In this document: positions 8,518 through 16,989 of the stretch, piece by piece
How positions within the stretch are numbered: the first letter of the stretch is position 1
Layout of the letters: each line of letters opens with the position of its first letter
Assembly (NCBI RefSeq): GCF_000949295.1
Contig: NZ_JXYS01000025.1
Span: forward strand, 41,715 to 105,714
Reading direction: 5' to 3'
Length of the DNA stretch: 64,000 nt
Source of the DNA: Acidithrix ferrooxidans
GTDB lineage: Bacteria > Actinomycetota > Acidimicrobiia > Acidimicrobiales > Acidimicrobiaceae
Position numbers and translations under genes: made by a program
The notes under the pieces: generated by a model
Seen by the model: only the letters and a program-made list of their open reading frames with translations
Databases searched by the model: none
Told to the model about the DNA's origin: nothing

Positions 8518-8875
8518 AATTTGACCTCATCAGGCCTACGCTCGTAAAATACTATCGATCGAGCCTTCATCTCTAGCAAATCAATGCATCTAAAAGACCA
8601 AAGTCGATCAATAGTCACAATTACCTATATCAGTATCTACATGAGAATCTCAAATCGGGATACCTCTTTCGGCAAAACAAATACAAAAAAGACTAAAAGA
8701 AGATGACTTTAATTGCGATATAGTAATCATCTTGTTCAGCCAGCAAAGGATATGGCGACAGGTGATTATCAATTGTCAAAGATACAAGCTCACAGCATGG
8801 CCATTCCTTGAATCACACACGTAGTTCCAAGAAGAACATCATAAGGTCCAAGAAGAATATAAAGAGAGTCGTCGA
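8518..8875 (+). promoter_or_regulatory. Leader of the second GGDEF gene
   Basis: A gap of about 360 bases. It repeats the 17-base TTTAATTGCGATATAGT (8708-8724) found upstream of copy 1. A short direct repeat, TCCAAGAAGAA, occurs near 8827 and 8848. The shared motif is the only conserved block I can see between the two leaders, which suggests a common promoter or regulator site carried along when the gene duplicated. Confidence 0.4.
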
Positions 8876-9916
8876 GTGCCAGCCCTAACCAGACCAAGCA
8901 GTATTTCAAAGGTAGCTCAAGATACACAACTCTACCATTGGCTAACCGACGCACCAAGAGCGCTTCCACTCACTACTGGTTCGAGAGGAAAGTGGCTCGG
9001 CCTCTTTGTGATAATCGCGAGCATAATGGGTCTTTCGGTCTCGTTGATAACCGACCCGTCGCCCCAAACTCAGATCATTGACATCTTAGATGTTGTCTCA
9101 TTGCTCTTAGGTGTTGGCATATACATAATTGCGGAAAAAATCCCCCGCGTTGGGATCAATGTTATTGTTCTTGGATGCACCACCACAATTACCATTGAGG
9201 TATCCATTGGATACAGCGCCCGTCCGGCCAATCTGGCAATCGTCTTTTATGTATGGGTTGCACTCTATGTATTTTCATTTCTTTCCACCGCCGAATCACT
9301 TGGTCATGTCGGATATATCATCGTCGCATATACCGTGGCGCTCATCCTTGGGGCGAGACCACACGAACCTCTGGCGGACTGGATCCTTATCATATCAACT
9401 GTGGTAATCGCCTCCATCAGCTCTGGGTATTTAAATTACACGATTCGACAACTTGCAATTACCGATTCGATGACCTCCGTGTCAAATCGCAAGGGATGGG
9501 ATCTAGTTGCGCCCCGTGAGATCAATAGAGCCCGAAGAAATGGCGGTTTTGTAGTTGTGGCAATGATCGATATGGACGGCTTTAAAGAGATCAACGATAC
9601 TCATGGCCATCCGATGGGAGATCAAATCCTAATAGATACAGCCAAGGCAATCAGACAAAGCGTTCGCCCATTTGACGTCGTAGCACGTTGGGGCGGAGAT
9701 GAATTCGCATTTATGGGGCTAGTCTCAAATCGCGACGAAGCCAAAGCCTTTATCGAACGAGTGGTCACCAATGTCCAAAAGGTGAGCCCGCTCTCCTGCG
9801 GAGCGGTGGTAGCAACTCCCGATCACGATATTGATAACCTGATTTCAGCTGCCGACGATGCCCTATATCGATCTAAGGGAAACAGTAATAAGCGATTTCA
9901 CATGGTGGACATTTAA
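8876..9916 (+). CDS. Membrane-bound diguanylate cyclase (GGDEF), copy 2
   Basis: This has the same length (346 residues) and architecture as copy 1: a hydrophobic N-terminal half, then GGDEF with I-site RPFD and RWGGDEF. The start is GTG, aligned with the ATG of copy 1. The catalytic halves are nearly identical even at DNA level. The membrane region after residue 45 is clearly diverged, except for a conserved block VFYVWVALYVFSFLSTAESL. This pattern suggests duplication with different sensory input, or later homogenisation of the catalytic half. Activity is expected from the intact motifs. Confidence 0.93.
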   Translation: MPALTRPSSISKVAQDTQLYHWLTDAPRALPLTTGSRGKWLGLFVIIASIMGLSVSLITDPSPQTQIIDILDVVSLLLGVGIYIIAEKIPRVGINVIVLGCTTTITIEVSIGYSARPANLAIVFYVWVALYVFSFLSTAESLGHVGYIIVAYTVALILGARPHEPLADWILIISTVVIASISSGYLNYTIRQLAITDSMTSVSNRKGWDLVAPREINRARRNGGFVVVAMIDMDGFKEINDTHGHPMGDQILIDTAKAIRQSVRPFDVVARWGGDEFAFMGLVSNRDEAKAFIERVVTNVQKVSPLSCGAVVATPDHDIDNLISAADDALYRSKGNSNKRFHMVDI

Positions 9917-10017
9917 TTTATCGGATGATCCGTCAGATAATAGGCCAGCCATGCGGCCTAAACTAAGTTATTCGTTCAATGCTATAAATTTGACGAACAA
10001 CTCTTTAGGAGATCTAA

Positions 10018-10830
10018 TTGATAAGTTTCGTAGGGGCCGGGCCGGGAGATCCCGAGCTCATTACCATCGCCGGAGCCAAGGCGTTGGCCGTTGCTGACAT
10101 CGTCATCTGGGCCTCATCACTAGTGCCAGAAACCATTCTCGACCACTGTAGCGCTTCTCCTAGAATCTATGACTCGGCATCGATGACCTTAGAAGACGTG
10201 ATCGAGGTATATAAAACCGAAAAAGAATCAAATATCGTCCGTCTGCATTCAGGAGACCCTTCTGTCTATGGGGCCATTCAAGAGCAAATAGATATATGCA
10301 TAGCCCACGGCCTCGACTACAAGATAATCCCCGGCGTTACATCACTAGCTGCAACAGCGGCACGAATCGGCCGGGAACTTACGATACCGAAGGTTTCACA
10401 ATCGGTCGTCTTCACTCGAATTGCATCTCGAACCTCCGCGTCGATGCCAGAGCGGGAAAAGCTCTCATCCTACGCTAAAATCGGCGGCTCGATTGGAATC
10501 TTTTTGTCAATAGCCGATCCCCAGGGAATGCAAGAAGCTCTACTCTGTGAAGATAGCGCCTTTACCATCGAGACTCCAGTCGTAATTGCGATCCGCGTTA
10601 GCTGGCCCGACGAAAAAATTATTGAGACCACCTTGGGGAACCTCGCATCTTCCCTAAGAGCAACGGGGGCAAAGAGAACGGTACTTGTCCTAGTCGGCGA
10701 AGCCCTTGGGGGTCAGGCGGAACGCTCTCACCTCTATAGGCCAGATTTCGCCCACGTCTTTAGAAAGCGATCGCTTCCTGGTACCACGATTGGTAGAAGA
10801 GCAAAAAAGTCGACTTCGGCTCATCTGTGA
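10018..10830 (+). CDS. cobM: Precorrin-4 / cobalt-precorrin-4 C11-methyltransferase
   Basis: A 270-residue SAM-dependent methylase with the N-terminal ISFVGAGPGDPELIT motif, HSGDPS(V)YGA near residue 78 and IPGVTS near 103, matching CobM/CbiF. Start TTG at 10018 lies 6-8 bases after TTTAGGAGAT, a strong RBS, and no ATG is available at the conserved N-terminus. It is the first gene of the seven-gene plus-strand cobalamin operon; cbiD follows after 27 bases. A weak AGGCC/GGCCT hairpin in the 100-base leader lacks a T-tract. Confidence 0.93.
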   Translation: MISFVGAGPGDPELITIAGAKALAVADIVIWASSLVPETILDHCSASPRIYDSASMTLEDVIEVYKTEKESNIVRLHSGDPSVYGAIQEQIDICIAHGLDYKIIPGVTSLAATAARIGRELTIPKVSQSVVFTRIASRTSASMPEREKLSSYAKIGGSIGIFLSIADPQGMQEALLCEDSAFTIETPVVIAIRVSWPDEKIIETTLGNLASSLRATGAKRTVLVLVGEALGGQAERSHLYRPDFAHVFRKRSLPGTTIGRRAKKSTSAHL

Positions 10831-10857
10831 CCAGCCAAAAAGCTTAAGGGGAGATAG

Positions 10858-11916
10858 TTGTCACCCACTCCAGTCAAGAATTTAAAGAGCGGTTGGACTA
10901 CTGGAACCTGTGCCAGCGCAGCCGCTAAAGCCTCAGCGATAGCTTTCTGCACCGCCCAAAAGCCCAATGAGATCGAGGTTCCTCTCCCTGATGGTTCAAG
11001 GGTATCGTTCATGGTGGGGTGGAACAACGATCAAGCCTTCGTAATAAAAGATGCTGGAGATGACCCTGATTGTACACATGGGGCGATGATATGTGCCTCC
11101 TTGACCCAAAGAGCTGACGAAGAAATTTCCTTTCTGGCTGGCGATGGCGTGGGGGTCATCACCAAGGAGGGGCTAGGGCTTCCTCTAGGTGACCCAGCGA
11201 TCAATCCGGTTCCCCGAAGAATGATAGCCCAGGCAATACGTGAAGTGAGCAATCTCGGTTTCATAGTAACGATTAGTGTCCCCGGTGGCCAGGAGATGGC
11301 TAAAAAAACTACAAATGATCGTCTTGGGATCGTCGGTGGGATCTCCATCTTAGGAACTACCGGCATCGTACGACCATTTTCCACAGCTGCCTACCGGGCT
11401 TCAGTGGTCCAACAGATCGACGTTGCTGCAGCTCAAGGGGCTAACGAGCTATTCCTGGCGACAGGGTCTCGCAGTGAAGCCTTTGCAATATCGAAACGGC
11501 CCGACCTTGACTTGGTCTCTTTCGTTGAAATTGGAGACTTTACTAAAATTGCCCTCAAGCGCGCCAACCACTACGCCTTCGAGAAGGTTACCTGGGTCGG
11601 AATGGTCGGCAAGGTCACCAAGCTTGCAAGTGGTTTTTTGATGACACATTTTCATCGAAGTGCATTAGACACCACCATCTTGGACGAGGTCTCTAAGATG
11701 ACTACTACAAACAGTAAAATTCTCACTGCAGCAACAGCCACTGAGACCGCCCGACACTTCTATGAAGTCTGTATCGGCGAAGGCGAGATCGCCCCTTTGG
11801 ACGAACTAACTCGACGCGCATACCAAAATTGCAAGCTAGAACTTCCAAAAATAAGCGACTTCCAGATGGTGATGTGCGACTTTGACGGATCAATGGAGAT
11901 TTGCCGTGCCCACTGA
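10858..11916 (+). CDS. cbiD: Cobalt-precorrin-5B C1-methyltransferase
   Basis: A 352-residue protein beginning LKSGWTTGTCASAAAKA, the hallmark of CbiD. GRGSEAFAI-like (TGSRSEAFA) and MVGKVTKLASG motifs occur in the C-terminal half. CbiD methylates C1 with loss of the C2 fragment in the anaerobic (cobalt-early) pathway, so its presence with CbiG and CbiX points to that branch. Start TTG with AGGGGAGATAG just upstream. The 3' end overlaps the cobL start. Confidence 0.95.
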   Translation: MSPTPVKNLKSGWTTGTCASAAAKASAIAFCTAQKPNEIEVPLPDGSRVSFMVGWNNDQAFVIKDAGDDPDCTHGAMICASLTQRADEEISFLAGDGVGVITKEGLGLPLGDPAINPVPRRMIAQAIREVSNLGFIVTISVPGGQEMAKKTTNDRLGIVGGISILGTTGIVRPFSTAAYRASVVQQIDVAAAQGANELFLATGSRSEAFAISKRPDLDLVSFVEIGDFTKIALKRANHYAFEKVTWVGMVGKVTKLASGFLMTHFHRSALDTTILDEVSKMTTTNSKILTAATATETARHFYEVCIGEGEIAPLDELTRRAYQNCKLELPKISDFQMVMCDFDGSMEICRAH

Positions 11917-13168
11917 GATCTTTATTCTCGGAATTGAGGGCGATCTAACCCAGAGAATTCCTCCTCATTGGCTCGGACAACTAAGAGGAGAGATAGTCAT
12001 CCTGTCTCGATCGAGCTATCTGAAAAATCTCCAGCTTCCCCCTTCGATTCAGATCGCTTCAACCCATCTCTTTGACGAAGGCTACACCAAAGCACTGATG
12101 CAGGCTGTAACATTCGATGGTCCGATCCTAGTTCTAGCTTCAGGAGATCCAGCCTTCTTCGGGCCAATCCCCAGCCTTAGACGGATCTTTCCGGAGGTGC
12201 CTCTCCATATCTGCCCTAAGCCATCGTCAATATCTAGGGCCTTTGGACTTTTAGGGATGAATTGGGAAGATGCAGCTGTCATCTCTGGGGTAGGACGCGA
12301 TCTCGACCTATTCGAAAGAGAACTTGGCGGCCACCTTCGCCTTGGTGTCCACAAGATAGCAGTGTTGACCTCTAAGACGACACCCCCATCCTATGTCGTC
12401 CAAAAGATCTATGAATTTTCCCGCACTGACTACGAGATCGAAATCGCAACCGATCTCAACCACTCCAGCCAAGCTATCTATGGTGCTCCATTCGAAATGG
12501 ATGAGATCGATAAAAAAGCACTCGCAATAGTAATTGCATACCAAAAAGATGCCAAGACTCGAGACTCTCCAGCCGTTTCAACTTCTAAACTTGCCGACGC
12601 ATTCAATCCAAAATCAAAAAGATTTTCTCAATTTGAATTTGACTCATTTGGATCAATGATCACAAAAAGAGAGATACGCGAATTGGTGGTAGGCAAGATA
12701 GCGCCTTGGAGATTGCCATTTGGCACCTTAGTCCTAGATATTGGTGCAGGTTCAGGCTCTGTTGGCCTTGAGGTGGCTAGACAGCGTCCCGACCTTCAAT
12801 TGGTGGCAATCGAGCGACGGCACGAATCCATTGAAATAATAAAAGAAAATGCATCGCGCCTAGAACTTGCAATCAAGGTCATAGAGGGTGACGCGATCGA
12901 TTATTTAGATAAGATCTCGACACCAAGCTCAATATTTGTAGGCGGAGGTGGTACCGAAATCCTCGAAGAAGTAGTTAGGCTCTTTGGAACCAAATCGATA
13001 ATAGTGGCCACTTCAGCGACTCTAGAGAATGCGCAAAGGACCCACGATCTCCTTGGAAATCAGGTAATGGCTCAAATCTATCGAACAACCCCTCTTGGAA
13101 AATCCGGCAACCGAATAGATGGATACAATCCAGTCTTTATTTCATGGAATGAGAAAGCGCAACTATGA
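11906..13168 (+). CDS. cobL: Precorrin-6Y C5,15-methyltransferase (decarboxylating), CbiE-CbiT type
   Basis: A fusion of two domains. The N-terminal CbiE-type methylase (roughly residues 1-205) has LASGDPAFFG and an ISGVGRDLDLFE stretch. The C-terminal CbiT-type Rossmann methyltransferase (roughly 230-420) has a ITKREIRELVVGK entry, VLDIGAGSGSVGLEVAR as SAM motif I and VFVGGGG-like FVGGGGTEIL. I choose GTG at 11906, which has GGAG 8 bases upstream and begins directly before TEIFILGIEG; an in-frame TTG at 11882 is an alternative. It overlaps cbiD by 11 bases and the next gene by 4. Confidence 0.93.
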   Translation: MPTEIFILGIEGDLTQRIPPHWLGQLRGEIVILSRSSYLKNLQLPPSIQIASTHLFDEGYTKALMQAVTFDGPILVLASGDPAFFGPIPSLRRIFPEVPLHICPKPSSISRAFGLLGMNWEDAAVISGVGRDLDLFERELGGHLRLGVHKIAVLTSKTTPPSYVVQKIYEFSRTDYEIEIATDLNHSSQAIYGAPFEMDEIDKKALAIVIAYQKDAKTRDSPAVSTSKLADAFNPKSKRFSQFEFDSFGSMITKREIRELVVGKIAPWRLPFGTLVLDIGAGSGSVGLEVARQRPDLQLVAIERRHESIEIIKENASRLELAIKVIEGDAIDYLDKISTPSSIFVGGGGTEILEEVVRLFGTKSIIVATSATLENAQRTHDLLGNQVMAQIYRTTPLGKSGNRIDGYNPVFISWNEKAQL

Positions 13169-14868
13169 GCCGCTTTGTATTCACTTTGAAGGATGCAGAT
13201 CTTGATTTAATTGCGCGACGAATCCCAAATTCACGGCTACTAACTTTCAATCACGAATCACTAGCCGAAAATTGGGAGTCGAAAAACGAACTTATATTGA
13301 TTATGGCTCTTGGCGCCGCTATACGAATCATAGCCCCGCTTATAACAACCAAATATAAAGACCCAAAAGTAATAGTGATCGATTCAAATGGCGAGAATGT
13401 AATTCCGATCCTTGGAGCACACCTAGGAGCTAACCAGAGCGCACAAGAGATTGCCCAGCTTCTAGCGGCTCGCCCAATTATCACCACGAGCTCAGATCTA
13501 AGCCAATCCCTAGCAATTGACGCCTTTAGAGGATTTAGAGCCATCGGTCAAGTCGCAGGGTTCATCACAAGCACGAGCCGAGGAGAGAGATTTAAAGTTC
13601 TCAATCCAGCTAATCATTGGTTACCCCCAATGCTTAGATCCAAAGCAATGGATGACTCAGGATCTCAGTTAAATGAAGTTCTAATATCAAACAAAAAAAG
13701 CCAAATAGAGCAGTTTTTACATCAAGACGACTCAACCTTGCGAGTCGTCTTGATTCCAAAAAATTTGGTCTTAGGAGTTGGCGCCTCCAGCGACGCAAGT
13801 AGTGACGATTCTCGCCTTCTGCTAGATGAGGTCCTTGGCATCTTTGACATAACCCCCGAGGCTCTAGCTCTCGTCGCCACCATCGATAAACGAGGCAACC
13901 ACCCAGCTATCTGCGGATTAGATCTTCCAATTGCCAGCTTTAGCCCAAGCGAGCTAGACAAGATAACGACTCCAAATGGCAACGAATTGGTTCGATCTTT
14001 TGTGGGCACCACCTCGGTAGCCGAAGCGTCCGCACTGCTTAGCTCCAAGGCCAATCAACTGCTAATTGAAAAACAAAAGGGGCCAAAGGTCACAATTGCA
14101 ATTGCCGAAGCGCTCCGAGAGGGACACCTAAGCATCTGCGGATTGGGGCCTGGCTCTATGGATCTCGTGACGCCCAAGACGATAAGGGCTCTATTGGATG
14201 CCGATGTTGTAATTGGCTTTGATGGCTACATCAACCAAATCGAACATCTCCTCAATCCTTCTCAGCTGATCCTCTCTTCACCGATTGGCCAGGAGACAAA
14301 ACGCGCACAAGAGAGCCTTTCTCATCTAAGAATGGGAGACAATGTAGCTTTGGTTGCTTCAGGGGATCCCGGAATCTACGCCCTTGCAACATTAGTTCTT
14401 GAGCTAAAAAACGAGCTCCCACTTGAAGATCGCCAAAGCAGTTCGATCTCAGTCTTACCAGGAGTGACAGCTGGTCTTTCAGCAGCATCGCTATTGGGCG
14501 CCCCTCTCGGCCACGACCACTGCTATATCTCCCTGAGCGACCTCATGACGCCATGGAAAATAATTCGAAAGCGGATTGAAGCTGCCGCTGAGGCAGACTT
14601 TGGAATCGTCTTTTATAATCCACGATCCAAAGAACGCAATTGGCAACTCAACGAGGCGCTAACTATAATTGCCGCTTCACGCCCGGGCACTACCCCGATC
14701 GGAATAGTAAAAGATGCCTATAGGCCAAACCAAGAGGTAATAGTTACCACCCTAGATGAGATCAACACCGACATAGTTACAATGACTACTACAGTAGTCG
14801 TAGGCTCCTCAACAACCTTTATTGTCGATGGATTGATGACCACTCCAAGAGGATACCTCTCAAAATGA
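13165..14868 (+). CDS. CbiG-CobJ fusion: cobalt-precorrin-5A hydrolase plus precorrin-3B C17-methyltransferase
   Basis: This 567-residue protein joins two steps of ring contraction. The N-terminal ~300 residues are CbiG-like: MALGAAIRIIAPLI, VVIDxNGxNVIPILGAHLGAN and VLGVGASSDAS, with IASF in the C-terminal CbiG part. From about residue 320 the CobJ/CbiH methylase begins with ICGLGPGSMDLVTPK, then ASGDPGIYA and LPGVTAGLSAASLLGAPLGHDHC. CbiH methylates C17 with ring contraction and CbiG opens the resulting lactone, so the fusion couples consecutive chemistry. It starts in an ATGA overlap with cobL. The last codons lie in a 24-bp tandem repeat. Confidence 0.93.
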   Translation: MSRFVFTLKDADLDLIARRIPNSRLLTFNHESLAENWESKNELILIMALGAAIRIIAPLITTKYKDPKVIVIDSNGENVIPILGAHLGANQSAQEIAQLLAARPIITTSSDLSQSLAIDAFRGFRAIGQVAGFITSTSRGERFKVLNPANHWLPPMLRSKAMDDSGSQLNEVLISNKKSQIEQFLHQDDSTLRVVLIPKNLVLGVGASSDASSDDSRLLLDEVLGIFDITPEALALVATIDKRGNHPAICGLDLPIASFSPSELDKITTPNGNELVRSFVGTTSVAEASALLSSKANQLLIEKQKGPKVTIAIAEALREGHLSICGLGPGSMDLVTPKTIRALLDADVVIGFDGYINQIEHLLNPSQLILSSPIGQETKRAQESLSHLRMGDNVALVASGDPGIYALATLVLELKNELPLEDRQSSSISVLPGVTAGLSAASLLGAPLGHDHCYISLSDLMTPWKIIRKRIEAAAEADFGIVFYNPRSKERNWQLNEALTIIAASRPGTTPIGIVKDAYRPNQEVIVTTLDEINTDIVTMTTTVVVGSSTTFIVDGLMTTPRGYLSK

Positions 14869-14938
14869 TGCAGCGGATACCTCTCAAAATGATGCAGCGG
14901 ATACCTCTCAAAATGATGCAGCGGATACCTCTCAAAAT
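14851..14938 (+). repeat. 24-bp tandem repeat, 3.7 copies, spanning a stop/start junction
   Basis: The unit GGATACCTCTCAAAATGATGCAGC is present three times exactly (14851-14874, 14875-14898, 14899-14922) plus 16 bases of a fourth. Copy 1 contains the end of the cbiG-cobJ fusion (TGA at 14866-14868) and the ATGATG start of the ferredoxin gene. Because 24 is a multiple of three, each further copy adds an in-frame MMQRIPLK octapeptide and another ATGATG start. Confidence 0.97.
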
Positions 14939-15200
14939 TACCCAGGCACTACCTCTCACAGACAAAAGACAATTAAAAGCAGAGGTCATCGCTGAGTCAA
15001 ACTCGATTCAAAAAATCGCATTTGACCTTGACACATGTTCGGGATGCGGCGCCTGTATTAGAACTTGTCCCCAAAGAGCAATTCATGGATCAACCATTGG
15101 CATCTTCATCGATGAGGATCTTTGTAATAGTTGTGGCGAATGCGTCGAAATCTGTCCCAAGGGATCTTTAGTCTTTTCCCCACCACCTGGTCAAACCTAA
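14865..15200 (+). CDS. 2[4Fe-4S] ferredoxin in the cobalamin operon
   Basis: A protein of 111 residues or fewer. Its C-terminal ~60 residues carry two clusters, CSGCGACIRTCP and CNSCGECVEICP, the classical CxxCxxCxxxCP pattern for two [4Fe-4S] centres. The N-terminus consists of three MMQRIPLK repeats from the tandem repeat, so translation may begin at any of several ATGs (14865, 14868, 14889 and so on). Placed between cobJ and cbiC, it probably supplies electrons to a cobalamin step such as cobalt reduction or a cluster-dependent enzyme. The exact partner is not visible. Confidence 0.85.
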   Translation: MMQRIPLKMMQRIPLKMMQRIPLKITQALPLTDKRQLKAEVIAESNSIQKIAFDLDTCSGCGACIRTCPQRAIHGSTIGIFIDEDLCNSCGECVEICPKGSLVFSPPPGQT

Positions 15201-15237
15201 TCTGACTTTTCAAATCCGTTGACAAGCCCCAAGATTA

Positions 15238-16050
15238 ATGAAGAGTTCACTCGATCTAACCCTCTTCAAAGAATTAGATCGGTGTCATCGAAACAGCCTA
15301 TCGATTTCACCAAAAGCCAAAATAAAGGTAATAAATAATGCCCAATCCCCCAGTAATATCGTCATTGAAGTGAAGAGCATCAACCGGTACCTCCAGCAAA
15401 TGGCTGGTAACGACATTGAAGATAAAAGCATGGCAATTATCGCTCAAAGTGTAAACCTTAACGGCTTTGATCGGTATGAGCGCGAAGTTGCTGCAAGGGT
15501 TATCCATGCCTGCGCGGATCCAACGATTTTAGAGACGCTCTCATTTTCAGATGGCTCAGTCGCCAAGGCTGTCAATTGCCTCGCTAATTCTAGAGCTAAG
15601 GTAATTACCGATGTTGAAATGACACGGCGAGCCCTCTATTGGAGAGAGACGATATGTGGCCTCGACCAAGTGGAAACTCCCGATCAAAACAAGACTCGGA
15701 CACAGACAGGTATAGAGAATGCCCTACTAGAGTCGCCCTCTGATCCAATAGTCGTCATCGGATGTGCCCCAACAGCACTCTATTCAGTAATTGAACTGTG
15801 GGAAAAAGAAAGAATTGATCCGACTTTAGTCGTCGCACTTCCCGTCGGCTTTGTAGGTGCAGCAGAAGCGAAAAAACTCTTGCAAGAAAGCGAGATCCCC
15901 CAAATCTCCAACATAGGGCCCCGTGGAGGCTCAGCTATGACAGCGGCGGCCTTCAACGCCATTGCGAGAATGGCAAAAGGCTCCTTCGTGCTAGAAGAAG
16001 CCTTAAATCGAATTACCCCAAAGGCCAACGAAACGAGAAGACCCAAATGA
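15238..16050 (+). CDS. cbiC: Precorrin-8X / cobalt-precorrin-8 methylmutase
   Basis: CbiC/CobH moves the methyl group from C11 to C12 to give (cobalt-)cobyrinic acid. Family features are ARVIHACADP with the likely catalytic histidine, a DVEM.RRAL stretch and VVALPVGFVGAAEAK...GGSA.TAA near the C-terminus. At 270 residues it is longer than the usual ~210; the extra residues are N-terminal. The listed ATG has no clear RBS, so a downstream start, for example ATG at 15400, is quite possible. It ends in an ATGA overlap with cbiX. Confidence 0.92.
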   Translation: MKSSLDLTLFKELDRCHRNSLSISPKAKIKVINNAQSPSNIVIEVKSINRYLQQMAGNDIEDKSMAIIAQSVNLNGFDRYEREVAARVIHACADPTILETLSFSDGSVAKAVNCLANSRAKVITDVEMTRRALYWRETICGLDQVETPDQNKTRTQTGIENALLESPSDPIVVIGCAPTALYSVIELWEKERIDPTLVVALPVGFVGAAEAKKLLQESEIPQISNIGPRGGSAMTAAAFNAIARMAKGSFVLEEALNRITPKANETRRPK

Positions 16051-16913
16051 CAAACGAGCTAAGCGACATCTTTATTGTCGGCCATGGAACAAAATCTGCA
16101 ATGGGACAAGAACAACTAAGGACCCTAGTGGAAATGTGTAGTAAGCACTTCCAGGGACGCAAGGTTGGATATGGCTTTTTAGAACTGGCAGATCCACATC
16201 TTGAAACCGCACTTAGGGGCTTCATTACCAAAGATACAAAAGAAATCACAGTGATACCTTTGGTGCTCTTAGGTGCTGGCCACGCCAAAAGTGACATAGC
16301 TGGAGCAGTCGAGGCTGCCCGAGGCGAATTTACTACCATTGAATTTCGCTATGGTCGAGATCTCTCGATAAGTATCGAGTTGATCGATGCATTCATGGAG
16401 CGCTACCGCCCTATCGACCCCAGCCAAGAAAAAAACGAGGAGGCGATCCTCCTTGTAGGACGAGGTTCAAGTGATCCTGATGCAAATTCAGAGGTCGCAA
16501 AGATAGCCAGGATGATCACCGAGATACACCAAATCTCTATTGTGGAAAGTGCATTTATATCCCTAACCACTCCCAGCGTCCCCCAAGGTCTAGAGCGCGC
16601 CTATCGCCTTGGCGCGAAAAGAATTACAGTACTACCATATTTTCTCTTTGCTGGCGCATTGATCGATCGAATTTCACAACAGGCAAAAGAATGGGGTGTT
16701 ACACACCAAGATGTCACCTTGGGCATCCATGGTGAACTTGGACCTCACGAAGTGCTGGTGGAGTTAATCGCCCAGCGCATAGCCGAAGCCGATGGGGACA
16801 GGGTCCAAATGAGTTGTGATCGTTGCATCTACAGAATTCGAACAAAAAACTTCGAGTCAAACTTTGGACAGCCACTGGTGGTGGCATATCCGAACGACCA
16901 TCACCACCATTAA
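16047..16913 (+). CDS. cbiX: Sirohydrochlorin cobaltochelatase, long CbiX form
   Basis: A 288-residue protein with two CbiX-like halves. The first has IVGHGTKS and an IPLVLLGAGHAKSDI segment with the metal-handling histidine. The second has LVGRGSSDPDAN and VLPYFLFAGALIDRI. Near residue 255 is MSCDRC, matching the MxCxxC motif that binds an iron-sulfur cluster in long CbiX proteins, and the chain ends in DHHHH, a short His tail as in that family. It inserts cobalt into sirohydrochlorin, the first committed anaerobic step. It is the last gene of the operon. Confidence 0.93.
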   Translation: MTNELSDIFIVGHGTKSAMGQEQLRTLVEMCSKHFQGRKVGYGFLELADPHLETALRGFITKDTKEITVIPLVLLGAGHAKSDIAGAVEAARGEFTTIEFRYGRDLSISIELIDAFMERYRPIDPSQEKNEEAILLVGRGSSDPDANSEVAKIARMITEIHQISIVESAFISLTTPSVPQGLERAYRLGAKRITVLPYFLFAGALIDRISQQAKEWGVTHQDVTLGIHGELGPHEVLVELIAQRIAEADGDRVQMSCDRCIYRIRTKNFESNFGQPLVVAYPNDHHHH

Positions 16914-16920
16914 TGGTGGT
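16903..16920. repeat. 18-bp perfect palindrome at the cbiX stop codon
   Basis: ACCACCATTAATGGTGGT reads the same on both strands and contains the cbiX TAA stop. It is generated partly by the CAC/CAT histidine codons of the protein tail. No T-tract follows, so it is not a classical terminator, although it could still pause or protect the transcript end. Confidence 0.7.
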
Positions 16921-16989
16921 CATATCGCCACTTTCACGACAAGCCTATACTTTTGGCGCGGTTACCTTTAGCCTCCTTGGCACTAAAAG

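Noticed and set aside
9940..9965. AGGCC/GGCCT hairpin after the second cyclase as a terminator
   Set aside because: The stem is only five pairs and no T-tract follows.
15219..15240. TTGACA before cbiC as a separate promoter
   Set aside because: No matching -10 element at proper spacing; cbiC is more simply part of the upstream operon.
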